The notes below the pieces were generated by a model. It did no database searches, was not told the origin of the DNA, and was given only the letters and a program-made list of their open reading frames with translations. The translations under genes and the position numbers were made by a program. From NCBI RefSeq assembly GCF_014982715.1, contig NZ_JADCJY010000001.1, positions 2,046,001 through 2,110,000 of the forward strand: a stretch of DNA of 64,000 nucleotides, read 5' to 3'. The stretch comes from Gallalistipes aquisgranensis (GTDB lineage: Bacteria; Bacteroidota; Bacteroidia; Bacteroidales; Rikenellaceae). Positions 50,894-58,372 of the stretch are shown one piece after another; positions within the stretch are counted from its first letter, which is position 1; each line of letters begins with the position of its first letter.

Positions 50894-51958
50894 GTGACGA
50901 CCGAAACGGACGACGATTTTCTGACCGAAGCGGAAGAGGACGGGCAGCAGGACGAACTGTTCGAACACTTCTCCCTCACGGTGGACAAGGGACAGGCGAT
51001 GCTGCGCATCGACAAGTTCCTGACCAACCGCATGGAGGGATGTTCGCGCAACCGTATCCAGGCGGCAGCCGACAGCGGCAGCATCCTGGTCAACGGCACA
51101 GCCGTGAAGGCGAGCTACAAGGTAAAGCCGCTCGACCGCATTTCGATCGTGATGCCTTACCCGCGCCGCAAAACGGAGATCGTCCCGGAAAACATTCCGC
51201 TCGACATTCCCTACGAGGACGACGACCTGCTGCTGGTGAACAAACCGGCGGGCATGGTGGTGCACCCGGGCCACGGCAACTGGTCGGGCACGCTGGTCAA
51301 TGCGCTGGCATGGCACCTGCGCGAACTCCCCATGTTCCGCGAGGGCGACATGCGGGCCGGTCTGGTGCACCGCATCGACAAGAACACCTCGGGCCTGCTG
51401 GTGATCGCCAAGAACGAACGGGCCCACGTCCGGCTGGCCAAACAGTTTTTCGATCATACGATCACCCGGCGCTACCTGGCCCTGGTGTGGGGCAATTTCG
51501 AGGAGGACGAAGGGACGATCGAAGGCAACATCGGGCGCAGCGTGCGCGACCGGCTCAGGATGGCCGTCTTTCCGGACGGCAGCGCCGGCAAGCATGCCGT
51601 GACCCACTACCGCGTGGTCAGACGATACGGATACGTCACGCTGGTGGAGTGCCGGCTGGAAACGGGACGCACCCACCAGATCCGGGTGCACATGGAGTAT
51701 ATCGGCCATCCCCTGTTCAACGACGAGCGGTACGGGGGCGACCGCATCCTGAAAGGCACCACCTTTTCCAAATACCGCCAGTTCGTGGAGAACTGTTTCG
51801 CCCTGATGCCCCGTCATGCGCTCCACGCCCGCAGTCTCGGCTTCGTCCACCCGGGTACGGGGAAGGAGGTCTGTTTCGAAAGCGCGCTGCCCGCCGACAT
51901 GCAGGCCGTGCTGGAGAAATGGGAGAGCTACGCGGCACACCGCGAAACGGAAGCGTGA
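50894..51958 (+). CDS. rluD: 23S rRNA pseudouridine synthase (RluD family)
   Basis: A 354-residue enzyme. The start is a GTG at 50894. An S4 RNA-binding domain lies near residues 38-90 (LRIDKFLTNRMEGCSRNRIQ). The catalytic Asp is in HRIDKNTSGLLVIAKNERAH near residues 160-180, preceded by LVNKPAGMVVHPGHGN, and the motif VECRLETGRTHQIRVHMEYI follows. It makes pseudouridines in helix 69 of 23S rRNA if it is true RluD; other RluA-type targets are possible. It lies 42 bp after the PASTA gene. Confidence 0.9.
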   Translation: MTTETDDDFLTEAEEDGQQDELFEHFSLTVDKGQAMLRIDKFLTNRMEGCSRNRIQAAADSGSILVNGTAVKASYKVKPLDRISIVMPYPRRKTEIVPENIPLDIPYEDDDLLLVNKPAGMVVHPGHGNWSGTLVNALAWHLRELPMFREGDMRAGLVHRIDKNTSGLLVIAKNERAHVRLAKQFFDHTITRRYLALVWGNFEEDEGTIEGNIGRSVRDRLRMAVFPDGSAGKHAVTHYRVVRRYGYVTLVECRLETGRTHQIRVHMEYIGHPLFNDERYGGDRILKGTTFSKYRQFVENCFALMPRHALHARSLGFVHPGTGKEVCFESALPADMQAVLEKWESYAAHRETEA

Positions 51959-52046
51959 CGCCCACGGCACGGAACATGCACGGAACACAGGAAAACGCAC
52001 CGGCCCCGGAGCCCGCATCCGGAACCGCCTTTTATACGACAAGCCC

Positions 52047-52499
52047 ATGCAGACGACCAGCCGAACCTTCACCCTCATCAAGCCCAACGCCGTGGCAGCC
52101 GGAGCCACGGGCAAAATCCTCGACCGACTGATCGCGGACGGATTCCGCATCCGGGCCCTGAAAATGGATTTTCTGAGCCGCAACCGGGCCGCCCGGTTCT
52201 ATACCGTACACCGCGGCAAACCCTTTTTCGAAGACCTCGTCCGGTTCATGACCTCGGGCGCCGTGGTGGCTGCCGTACTGGAACGCGACGGGGAAAGGGC
52301 CGTCGAAGCCCTCCGGACCCTGGTCGGCGCCACCGATCCCGCTCGTGCCGCAGCGGGCACGATCCGCCGTGAATTCGGCGAAAGCGTCACCCGCAACGCG
52401 ATCCACGCATCCGATAGCCCCGAAAACGCGCGGGAAGAATGGAGCCGCTTTTTCACGCCCGACGAAATCACGGAGATCGACTACACACCGGAGGTGTGA
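52047..52499 (+). CDS. ndk: Nucleoside diphosphate kinase
   Basis: A 150-residue enzyme that moves a phosphate between NTPs and NDPs. The ATG at 52047 (MQTTSRTFTLIKPNAV) is favoured over longer starts that overlap rluD. TLIKPNAVAAGATGKIL is the N-terminal motif and NAIHASDSPENAREEW holds the phospho-His and the family signature. It is cytosolic. It lies 88 bp after rluD on the same strand. Confidence 0.95.
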   Translation: MQTTSRTFTLIKPNAVAAGATGKILDRLIADGFRIRALKMDFLSRNRAARFYTVHRGKPFFEDLVRFMTSGAVVAAVLERDGERAVEALRTLVGATDPARAAAGTIRREFGESVTRNAIHASDSPENAREEWSRFFTPDEITEIDYTPEV

Positions 52500-52555
52500 C
52501 CGCAGTTACCATTCCGCGGTAACCGGGACAGTACAGCCAGCCGCCAAAACCGGAT

Positions 52556-53563
52556 TTACCGGGTACTGATTTTTCTGTACGTTGTAATATATCCGTATCT
52601 GTCGAATACAGACAAACCGCCTGAGGTTTCTATCCGGTAATACTCTTCCGCAACTGATTCGACTGCTTCGTACACCGTATATCCGCCATTGGGGGCTTCA
52701 ATCAATTCGCAGGACACCTGCCATTCATCCGTACCGGTTCTCCCTATTTCCAGCGCATACAAGCCTTTCTCCTTTTTTACTATCCGCCAAAGCACCTCTC
52801 CGTTCGCATTAAAATAATCGGCCCAAACACCTAACAGTTTCTCCCGCTGTTCCCGCGGGATATTTCCCTTTTCTGTACTAAGAGTTATCTTCTTTTCTGA
52901 AGGAATCGAACAAGAGGCCGTATCATTACAAATAACCGAATCTACCGGAATACAAACACCCGCTATCGTCCGCCAACTGCAACCGGTCGTCTCCGTCACA
53001 CCCCGACAACCCCATAACGCATATAAAATCACAAATAGGACGAACAACCCACAAAATAATTTTGCAATATTACCGAGCAATATACCGGTTACAACCATGC
53101 GACCGACACTTTCCAATACTTTTTCCTCACGGATAGGGTTCGGCATGAAATTTCCGCATTCCGGACAGAACAACTCCTTGCAATCCCACAAATCTTCCGT
53201 GACCTTGGCAGGTGTATAGCAATTCGGACAAATACATACTTTATATTTCCCTTCAACCAAAGGTTTCTTCCGAGGAACAGGCATCAACAATGGAGGAGCA
53301 ATCCTTTCATAGATTTCATTCACCACGCCATGTTCTGCACTGCTCAACGCCTTACCTTTCCGAACGGATATTCCTCGTTTAAACACCTCTTTATCTATTT
53401 CATTAAGTTTTTCCGGATTCCGAATATAAGAGGCATAATATAGCTGCAAGATATTCTCGATCCTATTCAAAGCCCTCAGTCGGATTTCCGTATCTTTCAA
53501 TCCCCGAGAATGCAAATCCCCAACGATGGATTCTTTGATTTCGTTCCAGTCCATAATTTTCAC
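52556..53563 (-). CDS. Zinc-ribbon membrane protein of unknown function (A)
   Basis: A 335-residue protein; ATG at 53563 or 53554 (MDWNEIKESIVGD). The N-terminal ~100 residues are helical. CICPNCYTP and FCPECGNFM near residues 108-142 form a zinc ribbon (two CxxC pairs), then one membrane segment near 158-185 (LFCGLFVLFVILYALWG). The C-terminal ~130 residues are soluble and beta-rich (GVWADYFNANGEVLWRIVKK). The base composition is clearly more AT-rich than nearby genes and the codon use differs, suggesting recent transfer. It shares layout with its neighbour at 53597. No family is recognised. Confidence 0.6.
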   Translation of the reverse strand: MKIMDWNEIKESIVGDLHSRGLKDTEIRLRALNRIENILQLYYASYIRNPEKLNEIDKEVFKRGISVRKGKALSSAEHGVVNEIYERIAPPLLMPVPRKKPLVEGKYKVCICPNCYTPAKVTEDLWDCKELFCPECGNFMPNPIREEKVLESVGRMVVTGILLGNIAKLFCGLFVLFVILYALWGCRGVTETTGCSWRTIAGVCIPVDSVICNDTASCSIPSEKKITLSTEKGNIPREQREKLLGVWADYFNANGEVLWRIVKKEKGLYALEIGRTGTDEWQVSCELIEAPNGGYTVYEAVESVAEEYYRIETSGGLSVFDRYGYITTYRKISTR

Positions 53564-53596
53564 ACCACCCTTAAATACCTACCCAAAATAACAACA

Positions 53597-54424
53597 TTAT
53601 AAATCTTCTACCATAACTACTGCTCCGTTTCCCGTCAGATAAAACATCTGATCCTTCTCCACATACGCTCCAAAATAGTTTTTCATTCTATATTTGTGTC
53701 TCACACGATAATCACCCCATTCTTCCGATGTCGTTTCCGTCACCTCAGACCAATATACACTCACATAGCTCTTCGAATCAGTAATATGCCATTTCAAATA
53801 ACGTTCAACTGCACGTTTCGTAGCCTCAAGAGCATTTGTAGAAGTTTTCTCTGATAAACGATCGGCATTATCTGAGAGATTACCAACTATCCACAGACAA
53901 AGAATGACTCCGGCTGCAACCCACCAGCCTTTCCGTGATTTCTCCAATCCTTTTTCCGTGACTTCCTGCGAAACAGTCTGCAACAAAGGGTTCAGAAATG
54001 TTTTCCCGCAATTCAGACATCTCAAATATTTTTCATTCCGGCAGGAGTCAGGAATCACCAAGTCCCAACCGCACCCCGGACATTTCTCAGACACTCGTAC
54101 ATCAATAGGAATGTCGCTTTTTAAATCGAGGACCTTTCCGGTATAAATATTCTGCTTCATACCGATCTTCTCCCGTTTTTTCTCCCCGTCCGCCGACAAG
54201 GGAATTTCCCAAGTAACAATTCCTTCCTCCACAACAGGTCGGGCATGCAGCATCTGTCCAGATTCCAACAGTTCATCCAGTTCGGAAGGATCGTCAATCA
54301 ATCTGGCATCGTACAATAACTGACTGGCCTGCAGAAAATCCAGGTACTCCTTTCCCGTTCTGAGCAACTCGTCATCCATCGTTTTGATGATCGCATCGAT
54401 TAAAGCCATTTTCCCTTCATTCAA
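53597..54424 (-). CDS. Zinc-ribbon membrane protein of unknown function (B)
   Basis: A 275-residue protein; start MNEGKMALIDAIIKT at 54424, or the second Met at 54409. The order is the same as in its neighbour: helical N-terminus (~1-105), a zinc ribbon with CPGCGWDL and CLNCGKTF near residues 113-143, one membrane segment near 165-183 (GWWVAAGVILCLWIVGNL), then a short C-terminal domain that may be a folded stretch for surface or periplasmic contact. AT-rich, 33 bp upstream of the first gene, so an operon of two. They may be a transferred cassette. Function is unknown. Confidence 0.6.
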   Translation of the reverse strand: MNEGKMALIDAIIKTMDDELLRTGKEYLDFLQASQLLYDARLIDDPSELDELLESGQMLHARPVVEEGIVTWEIPLSADGEKKREKIGMKQNIYTGKVLDLKSDIPIDVRVSEKCPGCGWDLVIPDSCRNEKYLRCLNCGKTFLNPLLQTVSQEVTEKGLEKSRKGWWVAAGVILCLWIVGNLSDNADRLSEKTSTNALEATKRAVERYLKWHITDSKSYVSVYWSEVTETTSEEWGDYRVRHKYRMKNYFGAYVEKDQMFYLTGNGAVVMVEDL

Positions 54425-54861
54425 ATGTTAGACATACGAAACATAAATTCGCAAGAAATCACAAACGCAATCCTCGCCCGGCTCCATAAGACAATGATAT
54501 TCTAAATAAGAAAAGTGTGGAGCCTTTTGTCTATCTGAGTAGAGGTTCTGGAATACCCGCAAACAAATAAACAATACCCCACACCTGTATGTATATATCA
54601 GAACGATATACAGTGATACAAGCGATGAGCGTCATTGTTCTCCCTGTTTGCTTGAAATTTTCCAGATTTCTACTCAGGATGACACAAAACACTTTCATCT
54701 ATATATGTCCGTCAGTTACCCGACGTCACAAATATATGAAATGTTTCGGACACTCAATGGGGTATTGCATAACAAAAATCGGCGATATGGATTAAAAAAG
54801 CAATATTGACCTCGCATTATCTTTTCTCTATTTTAGGGGATTCCTGGCTCGATGACAATAC
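54425..54861. other. AT-rich non-coding remnant
   Basis: About 430 bp of low GC between the zinc-ribbon pair and the aminotransferase terminator. It holds only a weak 68-codon frame at 54589-54795 that I do not support. An inverted pair of CAATACCCCA (54572-54581) and TGGGGTATTG (54758-54767) is 176 bp apart; it might be ends of a lost element, but no transposase is seen. Confidence 0.4.
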
Positions 54862-54898
54862 GGAACAGGGCCCGGAATAGACATCCGGGCCCTGTTCC
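54862..54898 (-). terminator. Strong hairpin after the aminotransferase gene
   Basis: GGAACAGGGCCCGGA with TCCGGGCCCTGTTCC forms a perfect 15-bp stem and 7-nt loop. The run after it on the minus strand is only partly T-rich, but the stem is very strong. On the + strand it is followed by AT-rich DNA. Confidence 0.75.
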
Positions 54899-54917
54899 AT
54901 ATTATTATTCAGCATAG

Positions 54918-56117
54918 TCAAAACCCCTTTTGCACCTTGTCGAGCACCTCGAGCACGATGCGGGAACTGTCGCGCACCTGTTCCTCGGTGATGACCAGCG
55001 GCGGGGCGATCCGGAAAGCCGTGTCGCAGAAAAGGAACCAGTCGGTCATGATGCCGGCCTCCTTCAGACCGCGGGTGACCCGTTCGCGGAGGACCGGATC
55101 GCCCAACTCCACGGCCATGATCAGGCCGCTCCGCCGGATTTCCCGCACGAGGGGATGTCGTCCCACCAACTCCTCGTAAAGAGCCCCTTTCGCTTCGACC
55201 TGCTCCACGACCCCGTGCGACAGCAGGTATTCCAGCGATGCCAGTCCCGCCGCGCAGCAGACGGGATGACCGCCGAACGTAGTGATATGTCCCAGCACGG
55301 GATTGGTCTTGAGTGCATCCATGATCTCCGCCGAAGAGATGAACGCCCCGAGGGGCATCCCCCCGCCGAAAGCCTTGGCCACGCAGAGGATGTCGGGAAC
55401 CACGCCGTATTTCTGCAGGGCGAACAGGGCTCCCGTGCGGCCCAGCCCGGTCTGTATCTCGTCGAAGACGAGCAGCGCCCCGACCTCCGTACACCGTGCA
55501 CGCAGGGCCTGCAGATATCCTTCGGGAGGAATCCGCACCCCGCCCTCGCCCTGCACCGGCTCGATCAGGACACAGGCGGTGCGGCGGGTGATCTGCGACA
55601 GGTCTTCCGCCTCCCCGAAACGGATATGGCGCACACCCGGAACCAGCGGACGGAACGAGTTCTTGAACTCCTCGCCGCCCATGACGCTCAGCGCCCCGTG
55701 GGTCGAACCGTGGTAGGCATTGCGGAAGGCCACGATCTCGCGGCGGCCCGTGCAGCGTTTGGCCAACTTGAGCGCTCCCTCGATCGCCTCGCTGCCGGAG
55801 TTCACGAAGTAGACCGAACTCAGCGGATCGGGCAGCAGCGAGGCGATCCGGGCGGCATAGCGCACCTGGGGCGATTCGACGATCTCCCCGTAGACCATGA
55901 TGTGCATATAGTCGGCCGCCTGCCGCTGCACGGCACGCACCACATCGGGATTGGAGTGCCCCACGTTGCTGACCGAAACGCCCGAAATCAGGTCGTACCA
56001 GCGCCGGCCGTCGGGACCGTAAAGGAAGACGCCTTCGGCACGCGCCACCTCGATCATCAGCGGATCGGCCGAAGTCTGTCCCACATGTTCCAGAAACTGT
56101 TTTCTAAGTATCGTCAT
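54918..56117 (-). CDS. Class III (acetylornithine/ornithine-type) aminotransferase
   Basis: A 399-residue PLP-dependent enzyme. SGVSVSNVGHSNPDVV and YFVNSGSEAIEGALKLAKRC near residues 108-127 are typical class III segments; LLVFDEIQTGLGRTG holds the PLP Asp and CVAKAFGGGMPLGAF the Schiff-base Lys near residue 246. This family includes acetylornithine and ornithine aminotransferases, beta-alanine-pyruvate transaminase and others; the exact substrate cannot be given. It lies downstream of a small RNA methyltransferase gene, 12 bp away, so an operon with trmH, rsgA and cvpA is likely. Confidence 0.9.
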   Translation of the reverse strand: MTILRKQFLEHVGQTSADPLMIEVARAEGVFLYGPDGRRWYDLISGVSVSNVGHSNPDVVRAVQRQAADYMHIMVYGEIVESPQVRYAARIASLLPDPLSSVYFVNSGSEAIEGALKLAKRCTGRREIVAFRNAYHGSTHGALSVMGGEEFKNSFRPLVPGVRHIRFGEAEDLSQITRRTACVLIEPVQGEGGVRIPPEGYLQALRARCTEVGALLVFDEIQTGLGRTGALFALQKYGVVPDILCVAKAFGGGMPLGAFISSAEIMDALKTNPVLGHITTFGGHPVCCAAGLASLEYLLSHGVVEQVEAKGALYEELVGRHPLVREIRRSGLIMAVELGDPVLRERVTRGLKEAGIMTDWFLFCDTAFRIAPPLVITEEQVRDSSRIVLEVLDKVQKGF

Positions 56118-56129
56118 TTCTCTTTCGGA

Positions 56130-56873
56130 TTATTCGTTTTCCGCGAAGCGGGAGAGTATCCGCTCCGAATCGCGCACCGAAGCCATCATCCAGCGGAAGA
56201 GCAGTTCGGCGCGTTCCCGCTCCCCGATCCTCCACTGCGCGCCGCACGCGCGGATGCGCTGCGTCAGCACATGGAGCAGCACGGCGGCCGAGGCCGAGAC
56301 GTTCAGACTCTCCACGAAACCGCACATGGGAATCCGCACGAAGTCGTCGGCCGCCTCGATCACCTCCCGGCTGATGCCGGCATGTTCGGTGCCGAACACC
56401 AGGGCCAGCGGACCGCTCTCCACGTCGAGCGTTTCGGGTGTACGGTCGCCCGCATGGGGCGTGGTGGCGACGATCCGGTACCCCCGGCGGCGCAGGTCGG
56501 CCAGCGCACCGGCGGTCGATGCGTGGCGGTGCAGGTCGAGCCACTGGTCGGTTCCCCGCACGATCCGCGTATTGGGGCGGAACTTGCAGAGGTTTTCCAC
56601 GGCATGCACGTCCTGAAGGCCGAACGCCTCGGCACTCCGCAGCAGGGCGCTGGCATTCTGGGGATGGAACGTGTTCTCGGTACAGAACGTGAGGTAACGG
56701 GTACGCATCTCCGCCACCCGGCGCAGGGTTCCCTCCCGTTCGGGAGTCATGAACCCGGACAGATAGGCGACCCGCGCATCGTACCACGCCTGCGGTCGGC
56801 CCGCCCACCGCTCCCGGTCGTTTTTCGGACGGAAAGCTTCGGCTGAGATTTCGTTATTTTCGGTATTTCTCAT
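56130..56873 (-). CDS. SpoU/TrmH-family RNA methyltransferase
   Basis: A 247-residue SPOUT methyltransferase that adds a 2'-O-methyl group to RNA. FHPQNASALLRSAEAFG near residues 70-86 and LVFGTEHAGISREVIEAAD form motifs 1 and 2, and IPMCGFVESLNVSASAAV is motif 3 with the knot. It looks closest to tRNA Gm18 TrmH. It lacks the N-terminal L30e-like domain of RlmB-type enzymes, having instead a short helical leader. It overlaps rsgA by 20 bp, with rsgA upstream on this strand. Confidence 0.88.
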   Translation of the reverse strand: MRNTENNEISAEAFRPKNDRERWAGRPQAWYDARVAYLSGFMTPEREGTLRRVAEMRTRYLTFCTENTFHPQNASALLRSAEAFGLQDVHAVENLCKFRPNTRIVRGTDQWLDLHRHASTAGALADLRRRGYRIVATTPHAGDRTPETLDVESGPLALVFGTEHAGISREVIEAADDFVRIPMCGFVESLNVSASAAVLLHVLTQRIRACGAQWRIGERERAELLFRWMMASVRDSERILSRFAENE

Positions 56874-57783
56874 CTTCGTCGAGCATCTTCAGATAACTTT
56901 CATAACGGCGGAAGGCGATCCCGCCCTCCCGTACCGCCTGCTGCACGGCGCATCCCGGCTCGTGCACGTGGGTGCAGTTGTAGAACTGGCAACCGGGCGC
57001 GAAACGCATCAGGTCGGGGAAGTAGCGGGCCAGCTCGTCCGCTCCGATATCGAGCAGGCCGAACCCCTTGATGCCCGGGGTGTCGATCAGGAACCCGCCG
57101 TCCGACAGGGGATACATCTGCGAAAAGGTCGTGGTGTGCTTCCCCTTGTGGTGGAACTCGGACACCGCGCCCGTGCGGACATCCGCTCCGGGCTCCAGCG
57201 CCGCCACCAACGTCGACTTCCCCACGCCGGAATTGCCCGACAGCAGGGTCGTACGTCCGGCCAGCAGCTCCCGCAGCCCCTCCACTCCCTCGCCGTCCGC
57301 GGCCGAAAGGGTCAGTACGCGATAACCGGCCAGGGAATAGGTCTCCAGAAACTCCCCGAGCTCCTGCGGCCGCGTGCGGGCCAGGTCGATCTTGTTGAGC
57401 AGGATCGTGGCGGGTATCCTGTAAGCCTCACAGGTGACCAGAAAACGGTCGATGAACTCGTAGCTGGTGGACGGCGAAAAGAGCGACACCACCAGGAACG
57501 CCTGGTCGATGTTGGCGGCGATGATATGGGACTCCTTCGAGAGGTTGGGCGAACGGCGGATGATATAGTTGCGCCGGGGACGGATGTCGGTGATGACGGC
57601 TTCGCCCCGGGCATCGAACCGGTAATCGACCCGGTCGCCCACCACCACGGGACTCGTGGAACGCGATCCCCGCAACCGCAATTTCCCCCGGATACGGGCC
57701 TCGACCCACTCTCCGGAGTCGCTCCGCAGCCGGTACCAGCTGCCGGTGCTCTGCACCACTGTCGCCGTATATTCCCGTTCCAT
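56854..57783 (-). CDS. rsgA: Small ribosomal subunit biogenesis GTPase
   Basis: A 309-residue circularly permuted GTPase that helps mature the 30S subunit. The ATG at 57783 (MEREYTATVVQSTG) is chosen over 58317, which covers cvpA. An OB domain (~1-70) comes first, with LLNKIDLA as G4 ahead of LLSGNSGVGKSTLVAAL (G1) near residues 178-194 and DTPGIKGFGL (G3), the order expected of the YjeQ permutation. A C-terminal zinc knuckle has CQFYNCTHVHEPGCAV. It follows cvpA by 2 bp and overlaps the trmH-like gene. Confidence 0.93.
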   Translation of the reverse strand: MEREYTATVVQSTGSWYRLRSDSGEWVEARIRGKLRLRGSRSTSPVVVGDRVDYRFDARGEAVITDIRPRRNYIIRRSPNLSKESHIIAANIDQAFLVVSLFSPSTSYEFIDRFLVTCEAYRIPATILLNKIDLARTRPQELGEFLETYSLAGYRVLTLSAADGEGVEGLRELLAGRTTLLSGNSGVGKSTLVAALEPGADVRTGAVSEFHHKGKHTTTFSQMYPLSDGGFLIDTPGIKGFGLLDIGADELARYFPDLMRFAPGCQFYNCTHVHEPGCAVQQAVREGGIAFRRYESYLKMLDEDEKYRK

Positions 57784-57785
57784 AC

Positions 57786-58301
57786 CTATTCCTGTTTCGA
57801 ATCGTCCGAGGAAGGACCGAGCAGTTTGTCCTGCACGAAATCCACATAGGGAAAGACGTACTCCCCCAATCCCTTGACCGGAGCGTAGAGCCGCGAACGG
57901 CCGAGGGTCTCGCCCGACACCCAGCCGTGCCGGCCGTTCAGGTAGTCGAACCCGCAGAGCAGCACGCTCAGGATCAGCGCCATCTTGAGCCCTCCGAGCA
58001 CCACGCCCCCCACCGTGTCGAACATGCCCAGCCCCGTGATCTTGAACAGGCCGTGGGCCAGCCGTCCCAGCAGACCGATGGCGATCAGCACGCCGGCCAC
58101 GATCACGACGAACCCGACAACCGGAGCCAGCGAAGGATCGAGCTTCATGGCAAGCCCGAGCTCCCGTCCGTAGCGGAAGGCGAGCCATACCCCGACCAGA
58201 AGCCCCGCAATACCGCCCAACTGCAGGATCACCCCTTCGGTATAACCTTTGTAGAGAGCCCATAACAGCGGAACGGCGATCACCACGTCCAACCAACTCA
58301 T
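57786..58301 (-). CDS. CvpA-family membrane protein
   Basis: A 171-residue inner-membrane protein with four hydrophobic segments: residues 5-20, 28-45, 68-85 and 100-125. The opening MSWLDVVIAVPLLWALYKGY and GLLGRLAHGLFKITGLGMFD fit CvpA, named for colicin V production in E. coli and later tied to envelope stability. It starts the cvpA-rsgA-trmH-aminotransferase run. The box just upstream is near-consensus. Confidence 0.82.
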   Translation of the reverse strand: MSWLDVVIAVPLLWALYKGYTEGVILQLGGIAGLLVGVWLAFRYGRELGLAMKLDPSLAPVVGFVVIVAGVLIAIGLLGRLAHGLFKITGLGMFDTVGGVVLGGLKMALILSVLLCGFDYLNGRHGWVSGETLGRSRLYAPVKGLGEYVFPYVDFVQDKLLGPSSDDSKQE

Positions 58302-58316
58302 ACGATTTATTTTGCA

Positions 58317-58324
58317 CGAAGATA
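58317..58324 (-). promoter_or_regulatory. -7-like box of the cvpA operon
   Basis: TATCTTCG on the minus strand, one base off TAnnTTTG, with a leader of about 11 nt. The divergent GH2 box lies 22 bp away. Confidence 0.4.
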
Positions 58325-58345
58325 GCGATTAATTTCGTTTATTCT

Positions 58346-58353
58346 TACCTTTG
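58346..58353 (+). promoter_or_regulatory. -7 box of the GH2 gene
   Basis: TACCTTTG, exact TAnnTTTG, 19 bp before the ATG at 58373. No -33 box is clear. Confidence 0.55.
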
Positions 58354-58372
58354 TAAAGTAAAATGCGGGCTT

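Noticed and set aside
54572-54767. Calling the 10-bp inverted pair the ends of an insertion sequence
   Set aside because: No transposase frame, no target duplication seen; spacing of about 180 bp could be chance.
54589-54795. A 68-codon + strand frame in the AT-rich tail
   Set aside because: No overlap with neighbours, no domain, in a region that looks decayed.
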